From contig OY754469.1 of the NCBI GenBank assembly GCA_963575645.1, positions 46,086,753 through 46,150,752 of the forward strand: a DNA stretch of 64,000 bases, read 5' to 3'. Made by a program: the position numbers and the translations under genes. How positions within the stretch are numbered: the first letter of the stretch is position 1; each line of letters opens with the position of its first letter. Below the pieces are notes generated by a model, which was given only the letters and a program-made list of their open reading frames with translations, had not been told where the DNA came from and ran no database searches. The DNA is from Xanthostigma xanthostigma. Taxonomy: Eukaryota; Arthropoda; Insecta; Raphidioptera; Raphidiidae. Shown in pieces: positions 10,882 through 20,690 of the stretch.

Positions 10882-11122
10882 GATTAACAATTTTGAAGAC
10901 ACCGTCTACAGTGGCCAAAGAATCCAGAAAAACGCAATTACAGATATTAAATTTGCATTTATTGACTAACGTTTCGAAGGATTTAACTTCATCGGCATTT
11001 GTACTCTGAGGACGAAGGTAAATCCTTCGAAACGTTAGTCAATAAATGCAAATTTAATATCTGTAATTGCGTTTTTCTGGATCCTTTGGCCACTGTAGAC
11101 GTTGTCTTCAAAATTGTTAATC
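10882..11122. repeat. 241-bp foldback carrying a hammerhead-like motif
   Basis: The arms of about 100 bp are near-perfect complements; for example GATTAACAATTTTGAAGAC at 10882 pairs with the sequence ending at 11122. GTGGCCAAAG, CGCAATTACAGATATTAAAT and TTGCATTTATTGACTAACG also have their complements. Only about 40 bp at the centre is unpaired. It lies between two direct copies of a 25-base sequence. Inverted copies of a Penelope-like terminal region would give this shape, but no reverse transcriptase is present. Confidence 0.8.
10995..11049 (+). ncRNA. Hammerhead-ribozyme-like fold (Penelope type)
   Basis: CTGAGGA (11006-11012) fits the CUGANGA core. A hairpin follows: CGAAGG, loop TAAAT, CCTTCG (stem II). 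Then comes AAAC-GTTA-GTC (11030-11040), the very short stem III and cleavage triplet seen in minimal type I hammerheads of Penelope-like elements. GCATTT (10995-11000) and AAATGC (11044-11049) can form stem I. One deviation is that the G normally found before AAA is also needed to close stem II. Activity is not established. Confidence 0.5.
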
Positions 11123-11616
11123 AAGTCAATAATATTCTACTAATAGTAGGAGAAACAGAAACCAAAAGTTTGGGCGGACACTACTTGAAATTTACTATTT
11201 AATAAAATTAAAAATAAATAAGCCAAGGTCCTTTAGTCGAGTCTAAATGTCTGCCAGGCGTGAGTGCGAGTAAGGCGCTACGGGTAGGTTGTAGTGTGAA
11301 GGTCGAGCAATATTTACAGAGTTAATATCTATAAGATAACGTGACTGACAGTGAGTATAGCTTCTGTAATCCTCTTCTGTGCTTGAACACAGAGTTAGGT
11401 GGTCGCTCACTCCTCTATGTGCAACTTGCATTTAATGACGGAATCGGATTACTTCTAATAAAATAATGACAACGCTGTAAACATTATCTGAATAATTAAT
11501 TAACTTGAGTTTTTTTCTTCTTGAAGAAATGAAAGATGTTTATATTTCCACGCCAATATCAAAAGCTGTCACCCATTTTATTAAAGGGCCTTTTATCTAT
11601 GGTCTATTGTCTAAAA
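11123..11616. other. Nothing recognised
   Basis: No repeat boundary or plausible gene is visible between the foldback and the next MITE. Confidence 0.4.
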
Positions 11617-12139
11617 GACTCCGCACAAACCTTATGAGATTTGGTTCTCGGTTAAATTGATCGAAAATGGTTTTATTTTATAGTTTAATTGTCACTAAGA
11701 AAAAATGTCCATCGACGCATAGCCTAAAAACCAATAGATTTTTAGTTACAGATATGTTTAGCGAGATTTTAGATATAGGCATATATCTATTGAATTCACA
11801 AACATGTTTCATGTTCAAACTTTGTGCTTTTTTTAGAAATAGAAAAATAGTCGAAAACCAGGTAATGTTGGAAGGTGTCACCCTGTATAAAACAATAATG
11901 TCATATTCGGATTCAGCGTACTTGAAAACATATTTCTAGAGCTTAGGATTTTTTAAAATTGTGAATTCAATGGGTATCCCTATATATCAAAAATCTCGCT
12001 AAACATATCTGTAGCTAAAAATCTATTGGTTTTTAAGCTATGCGCCCATGGACACTTTTTCTAAGTGACCTTTAAACAATAAAATAAAACCATTTTCGAT
12101 CAATTTAACCGAGAAGCAAATCCCATAAGGTTTGTTGAC
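11617..12139. mobile_element. Long-TIR MITE, family G copy 1
   Basis: Inverted arms of nearly 200 bp. The left arm runs from GCACAAACCTTATGAG through GGTTCTCGGTTAAATTGATC and TAGCGAGATTTTAGATATAG. The right arm carries their complements and ends at CATAAGGTTTGTTGAC. The copy at 59526-60020 has the same arms. There is no coding sequence and no convincing target duplication, so the superfamily is unresolved. Confidence 0.75.
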
Positions 12140-12243
12140 TTAAAAAGGCACAATTTACTAACTTTAACTTACGGAGTCTGCTTTTTCAAATTCAATTATA
12201 GACTATAAATACCTCACAGGGAAATAACATTTTGTTCGAGTTA

Positions 12244-12819
12244 CAGAATCTCAACAATTCGAGATACCGCGTATTTACAGGTTCAGCGGACGGGAATAAC
12301 AATTTTTTTCGACTTACTGAGGATTACTCTCTAAAGATGATTCAGTGATTTTTCACTAATTACAAGTGCATATTCACTATTTGTCAATGCTAAAATTAGT
12401 GAATACTCACATTATGAATCAGTGAATATAAAAATTCACTAATTATAGTGACCATTAAATTCACTATTTTGAAAAGTAAATATGAACGTTCACAAAAGTG
12501 AAATCATGTAACTAAGTGTAATAAGTTAAATTCACTAAAGTTATAAGTAACTATTTTGCTGTTTAATTTTACTATTTAAAAAGTGACTCACAACCTCATT
12601 TATGCATTTTATGAAAATGACACTAATTTTTTAATGAAAATTACAAATTAGCTAGTGATAATAGTAACACTAAATTTATTAATGAAAATTCACTAATTTG
12701 TTGCGAAAAACACTGTAAATCAAGTGAACACAGCTTCACTCACGGAATTAGTGAAAATTTCACTAATTCATGTTTAGAAAGTGCGACTTAACGATGTTCG
12801 AGTTATCGAGAATCCACTG
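12244..12819. mobile_element. pogo/Tigger-like MITE interrupted by another MITE
   Basis: Left end TA-CAGAATCTCAACAATTCGAG. Right end GTTCGAGTTATCGAGAATCC then ACTG-TA. These are imperfect inverted repeats with CAG/CTG termini and TA duplication, as in pogo-group elements. Without the nested element (12326-12782) only about 120 bp remain. Confidence 0.65.
12326..12782 (+). mobile_element. TTAGTGAA-rich MITE, copy 1 (nested)
   Basis: Termini ACTCTCTAA and TTTAGAAAGT are followed inward by TGATTCAGTGATTTTTCACT and its counterpart AGTGAAAATTTCACTAATTC. The interior is built from many copies of the 8-mer TTAGTGAA or TTCACTAA on both strands. It matches 19633-19891 in inverse orientation. No coding. 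Confidence 0.7.
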
Positions 12820-12821
12820 TA

Positions 12822-13293
12822 ACAGTAACAACCGTTATTGGAAAAGAACTGTTCTTCCCGTCACAGATGTGAATGTAAAGTTGAAGAGAGACGGACAACG
12901 CGAGTGTAGGAAAGATTCTGTTTTAATAGCGGCTGTCTAAGATTCCATAGCTTTTATTGACTTTAAATTTTATGGGCGGCTAAAAGTTGTACCCCGCTTT
13001 TACAATGATGCACGCTCCACGATTTAAAGCGGAGAGCAACAGAGCAACGAATAAAACTGGAAAACCACTAATGCTTACTCTTCCGTCATGCTTCAAAAAG
13101 ATTTTATGGCACTGTTTTAAAATGCGATAAAAATAACTTACACTGTGCTTAATGGATGCAACTAACTGAAACATACAATATACCGCCAAAACGTACCAGT
13201 TGATCACCATAATCAGAGCTATTTACATAAACGACCCACATTTTATTCGGGATGACAGACACTACTAAATTTTAATACCGGTGTTTTCACATT
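12822..13293. other. Nothing recognised
   Basis: Only short unassigned frames are present; no repeat boundary was found. Confidence 0.4.
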
Positions 13294-13619
13294 TCTACTA
13301 ATATATAAAGCTGAAGAGTTTGTTTGTTTGATTGAACGCGCTACTCTTAGGAACTAGTGGTTCGAATTGAAAAAAAAATTGTTCAATAGTCCATTTATCG
13401 AGGAAGGCTATAGGCTATATAATATCACGCTACGACCAATAGGAGCGGAGCATCAATGAAAAATGGAACTCATCCGACAAAAACTTTTGAACGGTAACTC
13501 CGATTATCATGAAATTTGGACACAACATTCATCTCGGTAAACTAAGATGAACGTGCGCACTCATGTACCTCCCCCCGTTCGTTCTTTTGCACCCGGGTGA
13601 AACCGGGCGGGACCGCTAG
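13294..13619 (+). mobile_element. Non-autonomous Helitron, family C copy 1
   Basis: It starts TCTACTAATATATAAAGC. It ends with the potential hairpin CCCGG-gtgaaa-CCGGG, then CGGGACCGCTAG followed by T. The body includes GAACGCGCTACTC, the GAGGAAGGCTATAGGC segment and TTTTGAACGGTAACTCCGAT. 326 bp, and no coding. 31385-31985 is the same element with an insertion. Confidence 0.85.
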
Positions 13620-13655
13620 TGTATGTATATATTTCAAACTTACAATTTATGTTTG

Positions 13656-13892
13656 ACTAGCCGCTACCCGCGGTTCCACACGCGATTGAGATGAAACACG
13701 TCAGTGACAACGGTAGTAGAGCCTTCGGCCCTTTTGCCTCGCGGGACTACGCCTCGAACGTCAGCGACAACAGTAGTAAATTTAAAACAAATATTTTTTT
13801 TAAATACCCGTACTTCCACCATAAGAGTATTGCACTTTATAGGCCGTAGGGGATGCGTATACGCATCTCGTGCGTGATGATATGTCATCACG
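13656..13892. repeat. Repeat fragment plus two short palindromes
   Basis: GACTAGCCGCTACCCGCG at about 13658 resembles the motif near 5101. GATGCGTATACGCATC (13852-13867) is a perfect palindrome, and CGTGATGA-TATG-TCATCACG follows within ten bases. The role is unknown. Confidence 0.35.
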
Positions 13893-14254
13893 TACTGGAA
13901 ACACAAACCACTATAATAAATGATCATCAATGGTGGAATTATTATTTTTTGTGTTAAAAAATTAAAAAAAACCAGTGGGAGTATATGCTCAAGTAATTCA
14001 AGAATTACAAGGCGCGAAATTTTACGTCATATACCCCGGTGTTTTGTTTGAAAATCGGTGTATATATAATTATATTTAACGACACTTGGAGAATAATATA
14101 GTATAACTTAATTTACTTATTCTAAGAAAAAAATAACAGTTGAAAATAATGAAACACAGAAAGGAAAATATAATTTTAATAATTTCATGGTTCTCTATGT
14201 AATATGTTATTGTGTCATGCAAAAATTAAACCTAACTAACATCTTCAGAACAAA

Positions 14255-14728
14255 AGAACAACAGATTTTTTTTCAAAATATTTCTGAAATTATGAGTTTA
14301 GAAAAAAAATTTCATAACTTTCTTGTAAAAACAGATAGAAAAATAAAAGTACCCAATTATTATATAAAAACAACTTTATAACATATATGTGCCGACTTTA
14401 GCTCAAAGAATTTTTTACAAAACTTTCTTTAAAATAAAATAATAAAACATTATAAAAAGTACACCATTATTATATAAAAAACAACGATGGCATGTATCTC
14501 TTTTGCGCATGCGCCGATTTTTCCCAAAAATTATACAAAACTCTTGTAAAAATAGATCGAATAATAAACAGTTATGAAAAGTATACCATTGTTATATACA
14601 AACAACTTTATAACTTATACCTCTTCTGCGCATGCGCCGACTTTCCCTCAGAAAACATTTTACAAAACTTTCTTGTAAAGTAGAATAATAAAACATTATA
14701 AAAAGTACACCATTATTATATAAAAAAA
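14255..14728 (+). repeat. Outer satellite, left block (about 125-bp unit)
   Basis: About four diverged units contain TTTACAAAACTTTCTTGTAA, AATAATAAAACATTATAAAA, a GTACACCATTATTATATAAA segment and GCGCATGCGCCGA. The same sequence resumes at 16405-16545, so the block between (14729-16404) was inserted into or expanded within this satellite. Confidence 0.7.
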
Positions 14729-14913
14729 TTGGATGTCTGTAAAGTCGGTTTACGGACGATAGTTTTACGTGATAACGTATTCCGCTCGAATATCATATTT
14801 AATAATACATTACTGCGCTCTCGCTTGCGCGCACAGGGTCAGGCGGAACGTTACACTTTTTCGTGCGTGCAGCTGGTGTTTCATCAATTTATAAGACGTT
14901 ATCACGTCAAAAA
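14729..14913 (+). mobile_element. MITE family H copy a
   Basis: Left part GTCTGTAAAGTCGGTTTACG then TTTTACGTGATAACGTATTC. Right part CAGGGTCAGGCGGAACGTTA and ATTTATAAGACGTTATCACG, closing TCAAAAA. The ends carry the imperfect inverted motif ACGTGATAACGT/ACGTTATCACGT. Other copies are at 32571-33158, 47029-47224 and 61179-61605. The 120-bp array begins directly at its right end. Confidence 0.7.
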
Positions 14914-16404
14914 CTTAGTCCACCATCTTTAGAAGTCCGCCATATTGGGTTTAGAGTGACGTCACTTTATTTTTCGAGTTATTCTCAGCAAGCCCTTTCA
15001 TTTGATACCCATATTGTAGGAAAGCATAATAAAATTAGTCCGCCATCTTTAGAAGTCCGCCATATTGGATTTAGAGTGACGTCACTTTATTTTTCGAGTT
15101 ATTCTCAGCAAGCCCTTTCATTTGATACCCATATTGTAGGAAAGCATAATAAAATAAGTCCGCCATCTTTAGAAGTCCGCCATATTGGATTTAAAGTGAC
15201 GTTACTTTATTTTTCGAGTTATTCTCAGCAAGCCCTTTCATTTGATACCCATATTGTAGGAAAGCATAATAAAATTAGTCCGCCATCTTTAGAAGTCCGC
15301 CATATTGGATTTAGAGTGACGTCACTTTATGTTTCGAGTTATTCTCAGTAAGCCCTTTCATTTGATACCCATATTGTAGGAAAGCATAATAAAATTAGTC
15401 CGCCATCTTTAGAAGTCCGCCATATTGGATTTATAGTGACGAAACTTTATTTTTCGAGTTATTCTCAGCAAGCCCTTTCATTTGATACCCATATTGTAGA
15501 AAAGCATAATAAAATTAGTCCGCCATCTTTAGAAGTCCGCCATATTTGATTTAGAGTGACGTCACTTTATTTTTCAAGTTATTTTCAGCAAGCCCTTTCA
15601 TTTGATACCCATATTGTAGGAAAGCATAATAAAATAAGTCCGCCATCTTTAGAAGTCCGCCATATTGGATTTAAAGTGACGTTACTTTATTTTTCGAGTT
15701 ATTCTCAGCAAGCCCTTTCATTTGATACCCATATTGTAGGAAAGCATAATAAAATTAGTCCGCCATCTTTAGAAGTCCGCCATATTGGATTTAGAGTGAC
15801 GTCACTTTATGTTTCGAGTTATTCTCAGTAAGCCCTTTCATTTGATACCCATATTGTAGGAACGCATAATAAAATTAGTCCGCCATCTTTAGAAGTCCGC
15901 CATATTGGATTTATAGTGACGAAACTTTATTTTTCGAGTTATTCTCAGCAAGCCCTTTCATTTGATACCCATATTGTAGGAAAGCATAAAAAACTTAACC
16001 GCTATCTTTAAAAGTCCGCCATATTGGTTTTAGACTGACGTCACTTTATTTTTCGAGTTAATCTCAGCAAGCCCTTTCATTTGATACCCATATTGTAGGA
16101 AAGCATAATAACATTAGTCCGCCATCTTTAGAAGTCCGCCATATTGGATTTAGAGTGACGTAACTTTATTTTTCGAGTTATTCTCAGCAAGCCCTTTCAT
16201 TTGATACCCATATTGTTGGAAAGCATAATAAAATTAGTCCGCCATCTTTAGAAGTCCGCCATATTGGATTTAGAGTGACGTCACTTCATTTTTCGAGTTA
16301 TTCTCAGCAAGCCCTTTCATTTGATACCCATATTGTTGGAAAGCATAATAAAATTAGTCCGCCATCTTTAGAAGTCCGCCATATTGGATTTAGAGTGACG
16401 TCAC
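14914..16404 (+). repeat. 120-bp satellite array, about 12.4 units, with higher-order repeat
   Basis: The unit includes TAGTCCGCCATCTTTAGAAG, TCCGCCATATTGGATTTAGA, GTGACGTCAC, TTTTTCGAGTTATTCTCAGC, AAGCCCTTTCATTTGATACC and CATATTGTAGGAAAGCATAA. The period is 120, with one 119-bp unit. Variants GTGACGTTAC, TATGTTTCGAG and GTGACGAAAC occur in that order at units 3-5 and again at units 7-9, a 480-bp higher-order repeat. Because 120 is a multiple of three, frames stay open over several units; this is a by-product, not evidence of a gene. Confidence 0.93.
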
Positions 16405-16545
16405 CGATTTTCCCCAAAAAAATAACAAAAATTTCTAGTAAAAATAGATAGAGTAAAAACCGTCTTAAAAACTATATTATTATTATATAAAACAACATTA
16501 TAAGAGATATATTCTTTTACGCATGCGCCGATGTTCCCCAAAAAC
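16405..16545 (+). repeat. Outer satellite, right block
   Basis: It carries TTCCCCAAAAA, ATAGATAGAGTAA, ATTATTATATAAAACAAC and ACGCATGCGCCGATG, so it continues the family of 14255-14728 after the 120-bp array ends abruptly within GTGACGTCAC. Confidence 0.65.
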
Positions 16546-17366
16546 AATAGGCCACTTCATATTTGCATATCAAACATCCTCCCAAAATTTGGTTTCAATC
16601 CGCTCATCCTTGGTGTCGGAATGATAAGAAATGTCAAAAGTGACGTTTGCTTCTGTCAAAGTATTAAGTTCTAATAATTAGTTATTCAAATTGTTAACTT
16701 AGAAGGCGTTGGATTTCAGAAAAATTCGAAACGGCATCCGTTTTTGAACAAATGCTATCTTTTAATTTCATTATTGTCATAAATAAAATTATCGACCAAT
16801 TTTATTTTAAGACTGAACATACGCAATAATTATATTACCATGTTATACCGTGCAACAGAGAGAGATAACCGAAAGATGTTTGCTATCGGTTATATCAGAT
16901 TGAATTTATTTCTATATAAATGTGTATAAAAAAACTGATTGGGTGAATTCTGTTGTACGAAATTTATGTAAAATTTTCTCCTCTTTCGTTTAAGACAGGT
17001 TTCGAACCGATCTGATTTAAATTGAGCGAGTTATAAGCGAAAAACTTCGTTTTTTCTAAATTGCTCCCCTCTGGAGCAAAAATTCAAAAATCGGGCGACG
17101 TTATGATCTAAGTTACCCGGAGACAAATCGAACAAAAAAAAGTTTTTTAAAATCGGTTAAGTCGTTTGGGCTGTACGCTGGATACAAAAAGCGTGACTCA
17201 CAGATTCACAGACAAAGCGAGTACATATAGGCGCTTTAGCTTACGCTATTCGCGCCTAAAAACTTGACTTTGTCAAACAAAATGTATTAAATAAAAGTTA
17301 TTACAGACGTTTCAACATTTTGGGCATCTTTAATATAGGAAAAAACTATCCTTGTATTTTTGAATT
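16546..17366. other. Unassigned; repeat-like 3' part
   Basis: The segment 16975-17262 has the look of a dispersed insect repeat: TCGGTTAAGTCGTTTGG, then GACAAAGCGAGTACATATAG and a GCGCTTTAGCTTACGC end. A short AAATAAAATTATCGACCAAT at about 16783 is shared with 21721 and 36916. Confidence 0.35.
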
Positions 17367-17765
17367 TTATTCACATGACTTTTTAGAAAGGAGCTCCAAA
17401 CAAATAAGATACAGTGATGCCGCTACCGCCGTGTAAACATACCTTAATTGTGAGATGTTCGGGCATACAACACAGTTGCAGTGGTTTATTTGAACTTTAA
17501 GATGTGGTGTTTCATGATTATAAATCGCTTCGGGATGTTTTTCCCTAAACGACAAATTAGTTTGTCTTAATTTTTGAATAAATCTCACTAACGAAGTTAT
17601 GTAATACACTTTGAACACAACATTAGCATAAAAATCATTGTTGTTATCTACACATTTAATACTTAAACATTTACAATCATAAAGAGAAGACAAAAAAGAC
17701 GTTTTTCTAACCTTAAATATCTTTATCATCATACCAATAAACCATAGAATTATAATAGTTCGCAT
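17367..17765 (-). CDS. Unrecognised ORF, 132 codons
   Basis: This is one of the longest open frames outside recognised repeats. It starts at ATG 17765 and reads MRTIIILWFIGMMIKIF, a hydrophobic N-terminus that could act as a signal or membrane segment. A basic middle follows, then a C-terminal half with several Cys and His, including HCNCVVCPN (C-x-C-x2-C). No family is recognised. No TATA box, Kozak context or splice signals stand out and it has no neighbours to give context. It could be an exon, a transposase fragment or a chance frame. Confidence 0.22.
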   Translation of the reverse strand: MRTIIILWFIGMMIKIFKVRKTSFLSSLYDCKCLSIKCVDNNNDFYANVVFKVYYITSLVRFIQKLRQTNLSFREKHPEAIYNHETPHLKVQINHCNCVVCPNISQLRYVYTAVAASLYLICLELLSKKSCE

Positions 17766-17900
17766 AGGTAACTTTTTTGGTTGAATATATTAGCTTTTTA
17801 TACGCTTTATATTAATTTTAATTTATTGTTTGTAACTTTCATTTGGACTACAGCAAGTGGTTTATATAGCGGTATAATATGCCAGCACAGTAAGTACACT

Positions 17901-17985
17901 GGCAGCCGTGCGGTCTAAGGCACGGGTCTTCGCTGACGTCAACTCTCGGCATCACGAGTCGTGGGTTCTAATCCCGTCCACGCCG
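17901..17985 (+). pseudogene. tRNA-Leu-like sequence (tRNA pseudogene or SINE head)
   Basis: GGCAGCCGTGCGGTCTAAGG resembles the 5' half and A box of a tRNA-Leu. GTGGGTTCTAATCCC is a B box and T arm with one change from GGTTCGAATCC. The spacing leaves room for a long variable arm, as in Leu and Ser tRNAs. The acceptor stem is broken. A run of A follows directly, as after retroposition. 28187-28215 repeats the A-box part. Confidence 0.5.
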
Positions 17986-18105
17986 AAAAAAAAATTGTTT
18001 TTTTCGGCAAATTTTTGACAATAAATCGAACTAAAAAGTGGAAAATAAATATAGTTTAAAAAAAACTAAAAAACACGTTTTACATCAAACTAAAAAGTGA
18101 AAAAT

Positions 18106-18325
18106 AAATATAGTTAAAAAAAAACTAAAAAACACGCTTTATATCGAACTAAAAAGTAAAAAATATATTTTTTTTAAAATAAGCTTAAAAAGCGTGGGGC
18201 TTTCGATGTACGAAAATGTGGAACAAAGCGCCCCACGCTTTTTAAGCTTATTTAAAAAAAAATATTTTTTACTTTTTAGTTGGATATAAAGCGTGTTTTT
18301 TAGTTTTTTTTAAACTATATTTTTG
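18106..18325. repeat. Foldback with about 97-bp arms
   Basis: AAGCTTAAAAAGCGTGGGGC (ending at about 18200) pairs with the complement starting at about 18229. The arms continue outward through AACTAAAAAGTAAAAAAT, ACACGCTTTATATC and AAACTAAAAAACACG. The left arm is itself preceded by a diverged tandem copy (about 18030-18105). The loop is about 28 bases. It directly follows the tRNA-Leu-like sequence. Confidence 0.75.
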
Positions 18326-19632
18326 AATTTAACTATTTTTTTACGCAAATAACTATCAATATTTTGTTTCAATTTTCTAAATAATTCTGTCACTGTCTAT
18401 TTTTTTAAAATTGTTTGTCTGAAAAAAAAAATGATTTAGTTGGCCTGAACAACACTAACAATATATTTCTAACATTTGTTCTATTATTAATATGTATGCG
18501 ATTGTGGAAAATTAGAAAAAATATTTCACCAGCAAAAAAAATCACAATTTTACAGTAGCCATTTTTTAAGTTCTTTATGTAATTGTGACAACTTTTATGT
18601 GTTTTCGTGTTACATGCAACATTTTTGTTAAAAAAACATTGTAGGTATAGCAAACGACGTGCACAGAGTAGCTAGGTAGCTGCTAAAAAACTCCATTAAA
18701 ATATTTTAATACCTTACAACAGTGGTCTTCAACATGTATTCCGCAGAAGTCAAGGGACACGCGAGCAATTTTAAGAGTTTCGGAGACAAAATATTTCATT
18801 TTAAAAAAACACTTTTTCTTTTCTTCATTCTATGTATTTTTTTTAATTTAAATATAAAACGCTCAGCAACTAGGGCTATATGCGTAAACATAAGATCAAT
18901 TATTTTTTTTTTTATGTAGTGATAATGGCCTTTGAAGTCGATTCACTTGTATGTTATAATAAAAAAAGCCACTTCAAAGAAAATGTCCAATAGAACTTTT
19001 TGTCGGAGTTTTTTTCATTTTTAATTAAAATTTTATGACAAATCTATGTTTAAATAAAAATATAAATGTTCGATTGTTCTAAATCTTAAATCTCCTAAAG
19101 CTCTTCACAGATTGCTTTGAAATTTTGACACAGCATTGTAATTCTCGTGAGCGCCATTTGTTGAATACAGTACACTCTATTGGACCTTAAAGCAACACAC
19201 GCTATACTAAAAATATCTTACGGCCACGGCAGCGCCGTCTGTTAACACACGCAAAGCAGACGACACTCCAACGGATTATCGTAAAATAATACAAGAAATT
19301 GCTTTTTTGAAAAAAAAAAATTGGAAAATGTGTTTTTGTAAAAAGTTTTAGTTCTCTGGAAATGTAAAACGGTCAAAAATCAGATTCTCCAGTAGTGTAT
19401 ATATTTAATGCAGGAGAGCATTATACTGAATGCATATGGAAGTGCATTTTGATGCACCTGGGAGCTGATAATGAAGTTTGTATGTAAGGTGAGTTCTGCT
19501 TTTGCTGTGTCGTGTACACTTGAAAGAGTTGGAACGTGAGCCAATCTAGAGCATGGCCAGGTCGGTTCGTGATAAGTATAACAGAACAATCGTGCAACGT
19601 CGCACTGGCCAGTGGCGGACAATACTCTATAA
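18326..19632. other. Unassigned AT-rich region
   Basis: CAGTGGTCTTCAACATG at about 18719 looks like one end of a hAT element, but no matching end was found. Otherwise only short chance frames are present. Confidence 0.4.
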
Positions 19633-19891
19633 AACTGAAATAGTGAAAATGTCACTTTTTGAAATAGTGACTTCGGATTTACTTCCGGAATAGTGAATTC
19701 AGATGACATTTAATGGTCACTTATATAATTAGTGAATTTTTATATTCACTTATATAATTGATAAATTTTTATAGTCACTTTTACGATTAGTGTATTTTTA
19801 TATTCACTAATTCATATTGTGAGTATTCACTAATTCTGCGTGGTATATGCACTTGTTATTAGTGAAAAATCACTGATTAATGTTAGAGAGT
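19633..19891 (-). mobile_element. TTAGTGAA-rich MITE, copy 2
   Basis: On the minus strand it begins ACTCTCTAACATTAATCAGT and continues GATTTTTCACTAATAAC, AAGTGCATA and TTAGTGAATACTCACAATAT, parallel to 12326 onward. It is shorter than copy 1; the left boundary on the plus strand is only approximate. Confidence 0.6.
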
Positions 19892-20690
19892 AAAGTCCTC
19901 CGATAAAAGTGCATGGTATTTCTCCCAACCAAACGCGCCATTAGATGTTTCATATCAAAAAGTATATCAGAGTCACCTATTCGAAACCCAAAGGATGGAA
20001 ATTTATCACAGTCTTAAATCTGAGATGACCAATACTACTTTACGGATAATCTTGAGGAGTTAACAATTTTTTATTCCGCGCATTAGTATAATTAAGACGT
20101 CATACTCGCAAATATAGATTTAATGCTGAACCCATATATTTTATGTATTATGAAGATATGGCGGTAAAGAAGACGCAATACCTGAGGTGTTTCAATTTCT
20201 TTTTACAAATCTTTTACACACAAAAAGGAGAGAAAAGAAGTAATCAAGAGATTAAAGAAACTTTTTAAATGAAACGAACGAAATTACATTTTTACTCCGT
20301 AAAATATATTCCAGAATATAAAGCGTGGAGCGTGGTGAGTACGCCTCATAGAAAGCGCTTAGTAGTGAATGAAAACTGATTTTACTTTTAGATATAATTG
20401 TGACAAATAATTATTTATTATATATGATTCTTATGTTAACAATAAAACAAAGAACTGTAACATATTCTGAATTTATTATAATAGGTAAACACTTTTAACA
20501 TTTTTTTTTCGAAAAAATAACGGCTATATCGTAAACTATGATAGTAGAGATTAACAAATGACGTGGACAAAAATATCCACGAAACGTCGAACGTATTAAA
20601 AATATATGAATATATAATATTTCATTTCTGTATTTATTGGCTATTTTCCTGTTAATATTTATTCTCATACTTTTAACATTAGCGAGTTTA
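19892..20690. other. Nothing recognised
   Basis: AT-rich sequence without visible genes or repeat ends. Confidence 0.4.

Noticed and set aside
14863-15351. 162-codon frame across the 120-bp array
   Set aside because: The unit is 120 bases, so any frame open in one unit stays open in the next. The repeats vary like satellite DNA, and stops appear when a unit mutates. There is no start context or domain.
15556-15831. 91-codon frame in the same array
   Set aside because: Same artefact as the frame at 14863.
14914-16404. CRISPR array
   Set aside because: The units are contiguous near-identical 120-mers without unique spacers, and there are no cas genes. The surroundings are animal DNA.
18719-18790. 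hAT element starting CAGTGGTCTTCAACATG
   Set aside because: No matching inverted end or 8-bp duplication was found downstream, so only a suspicion remains.
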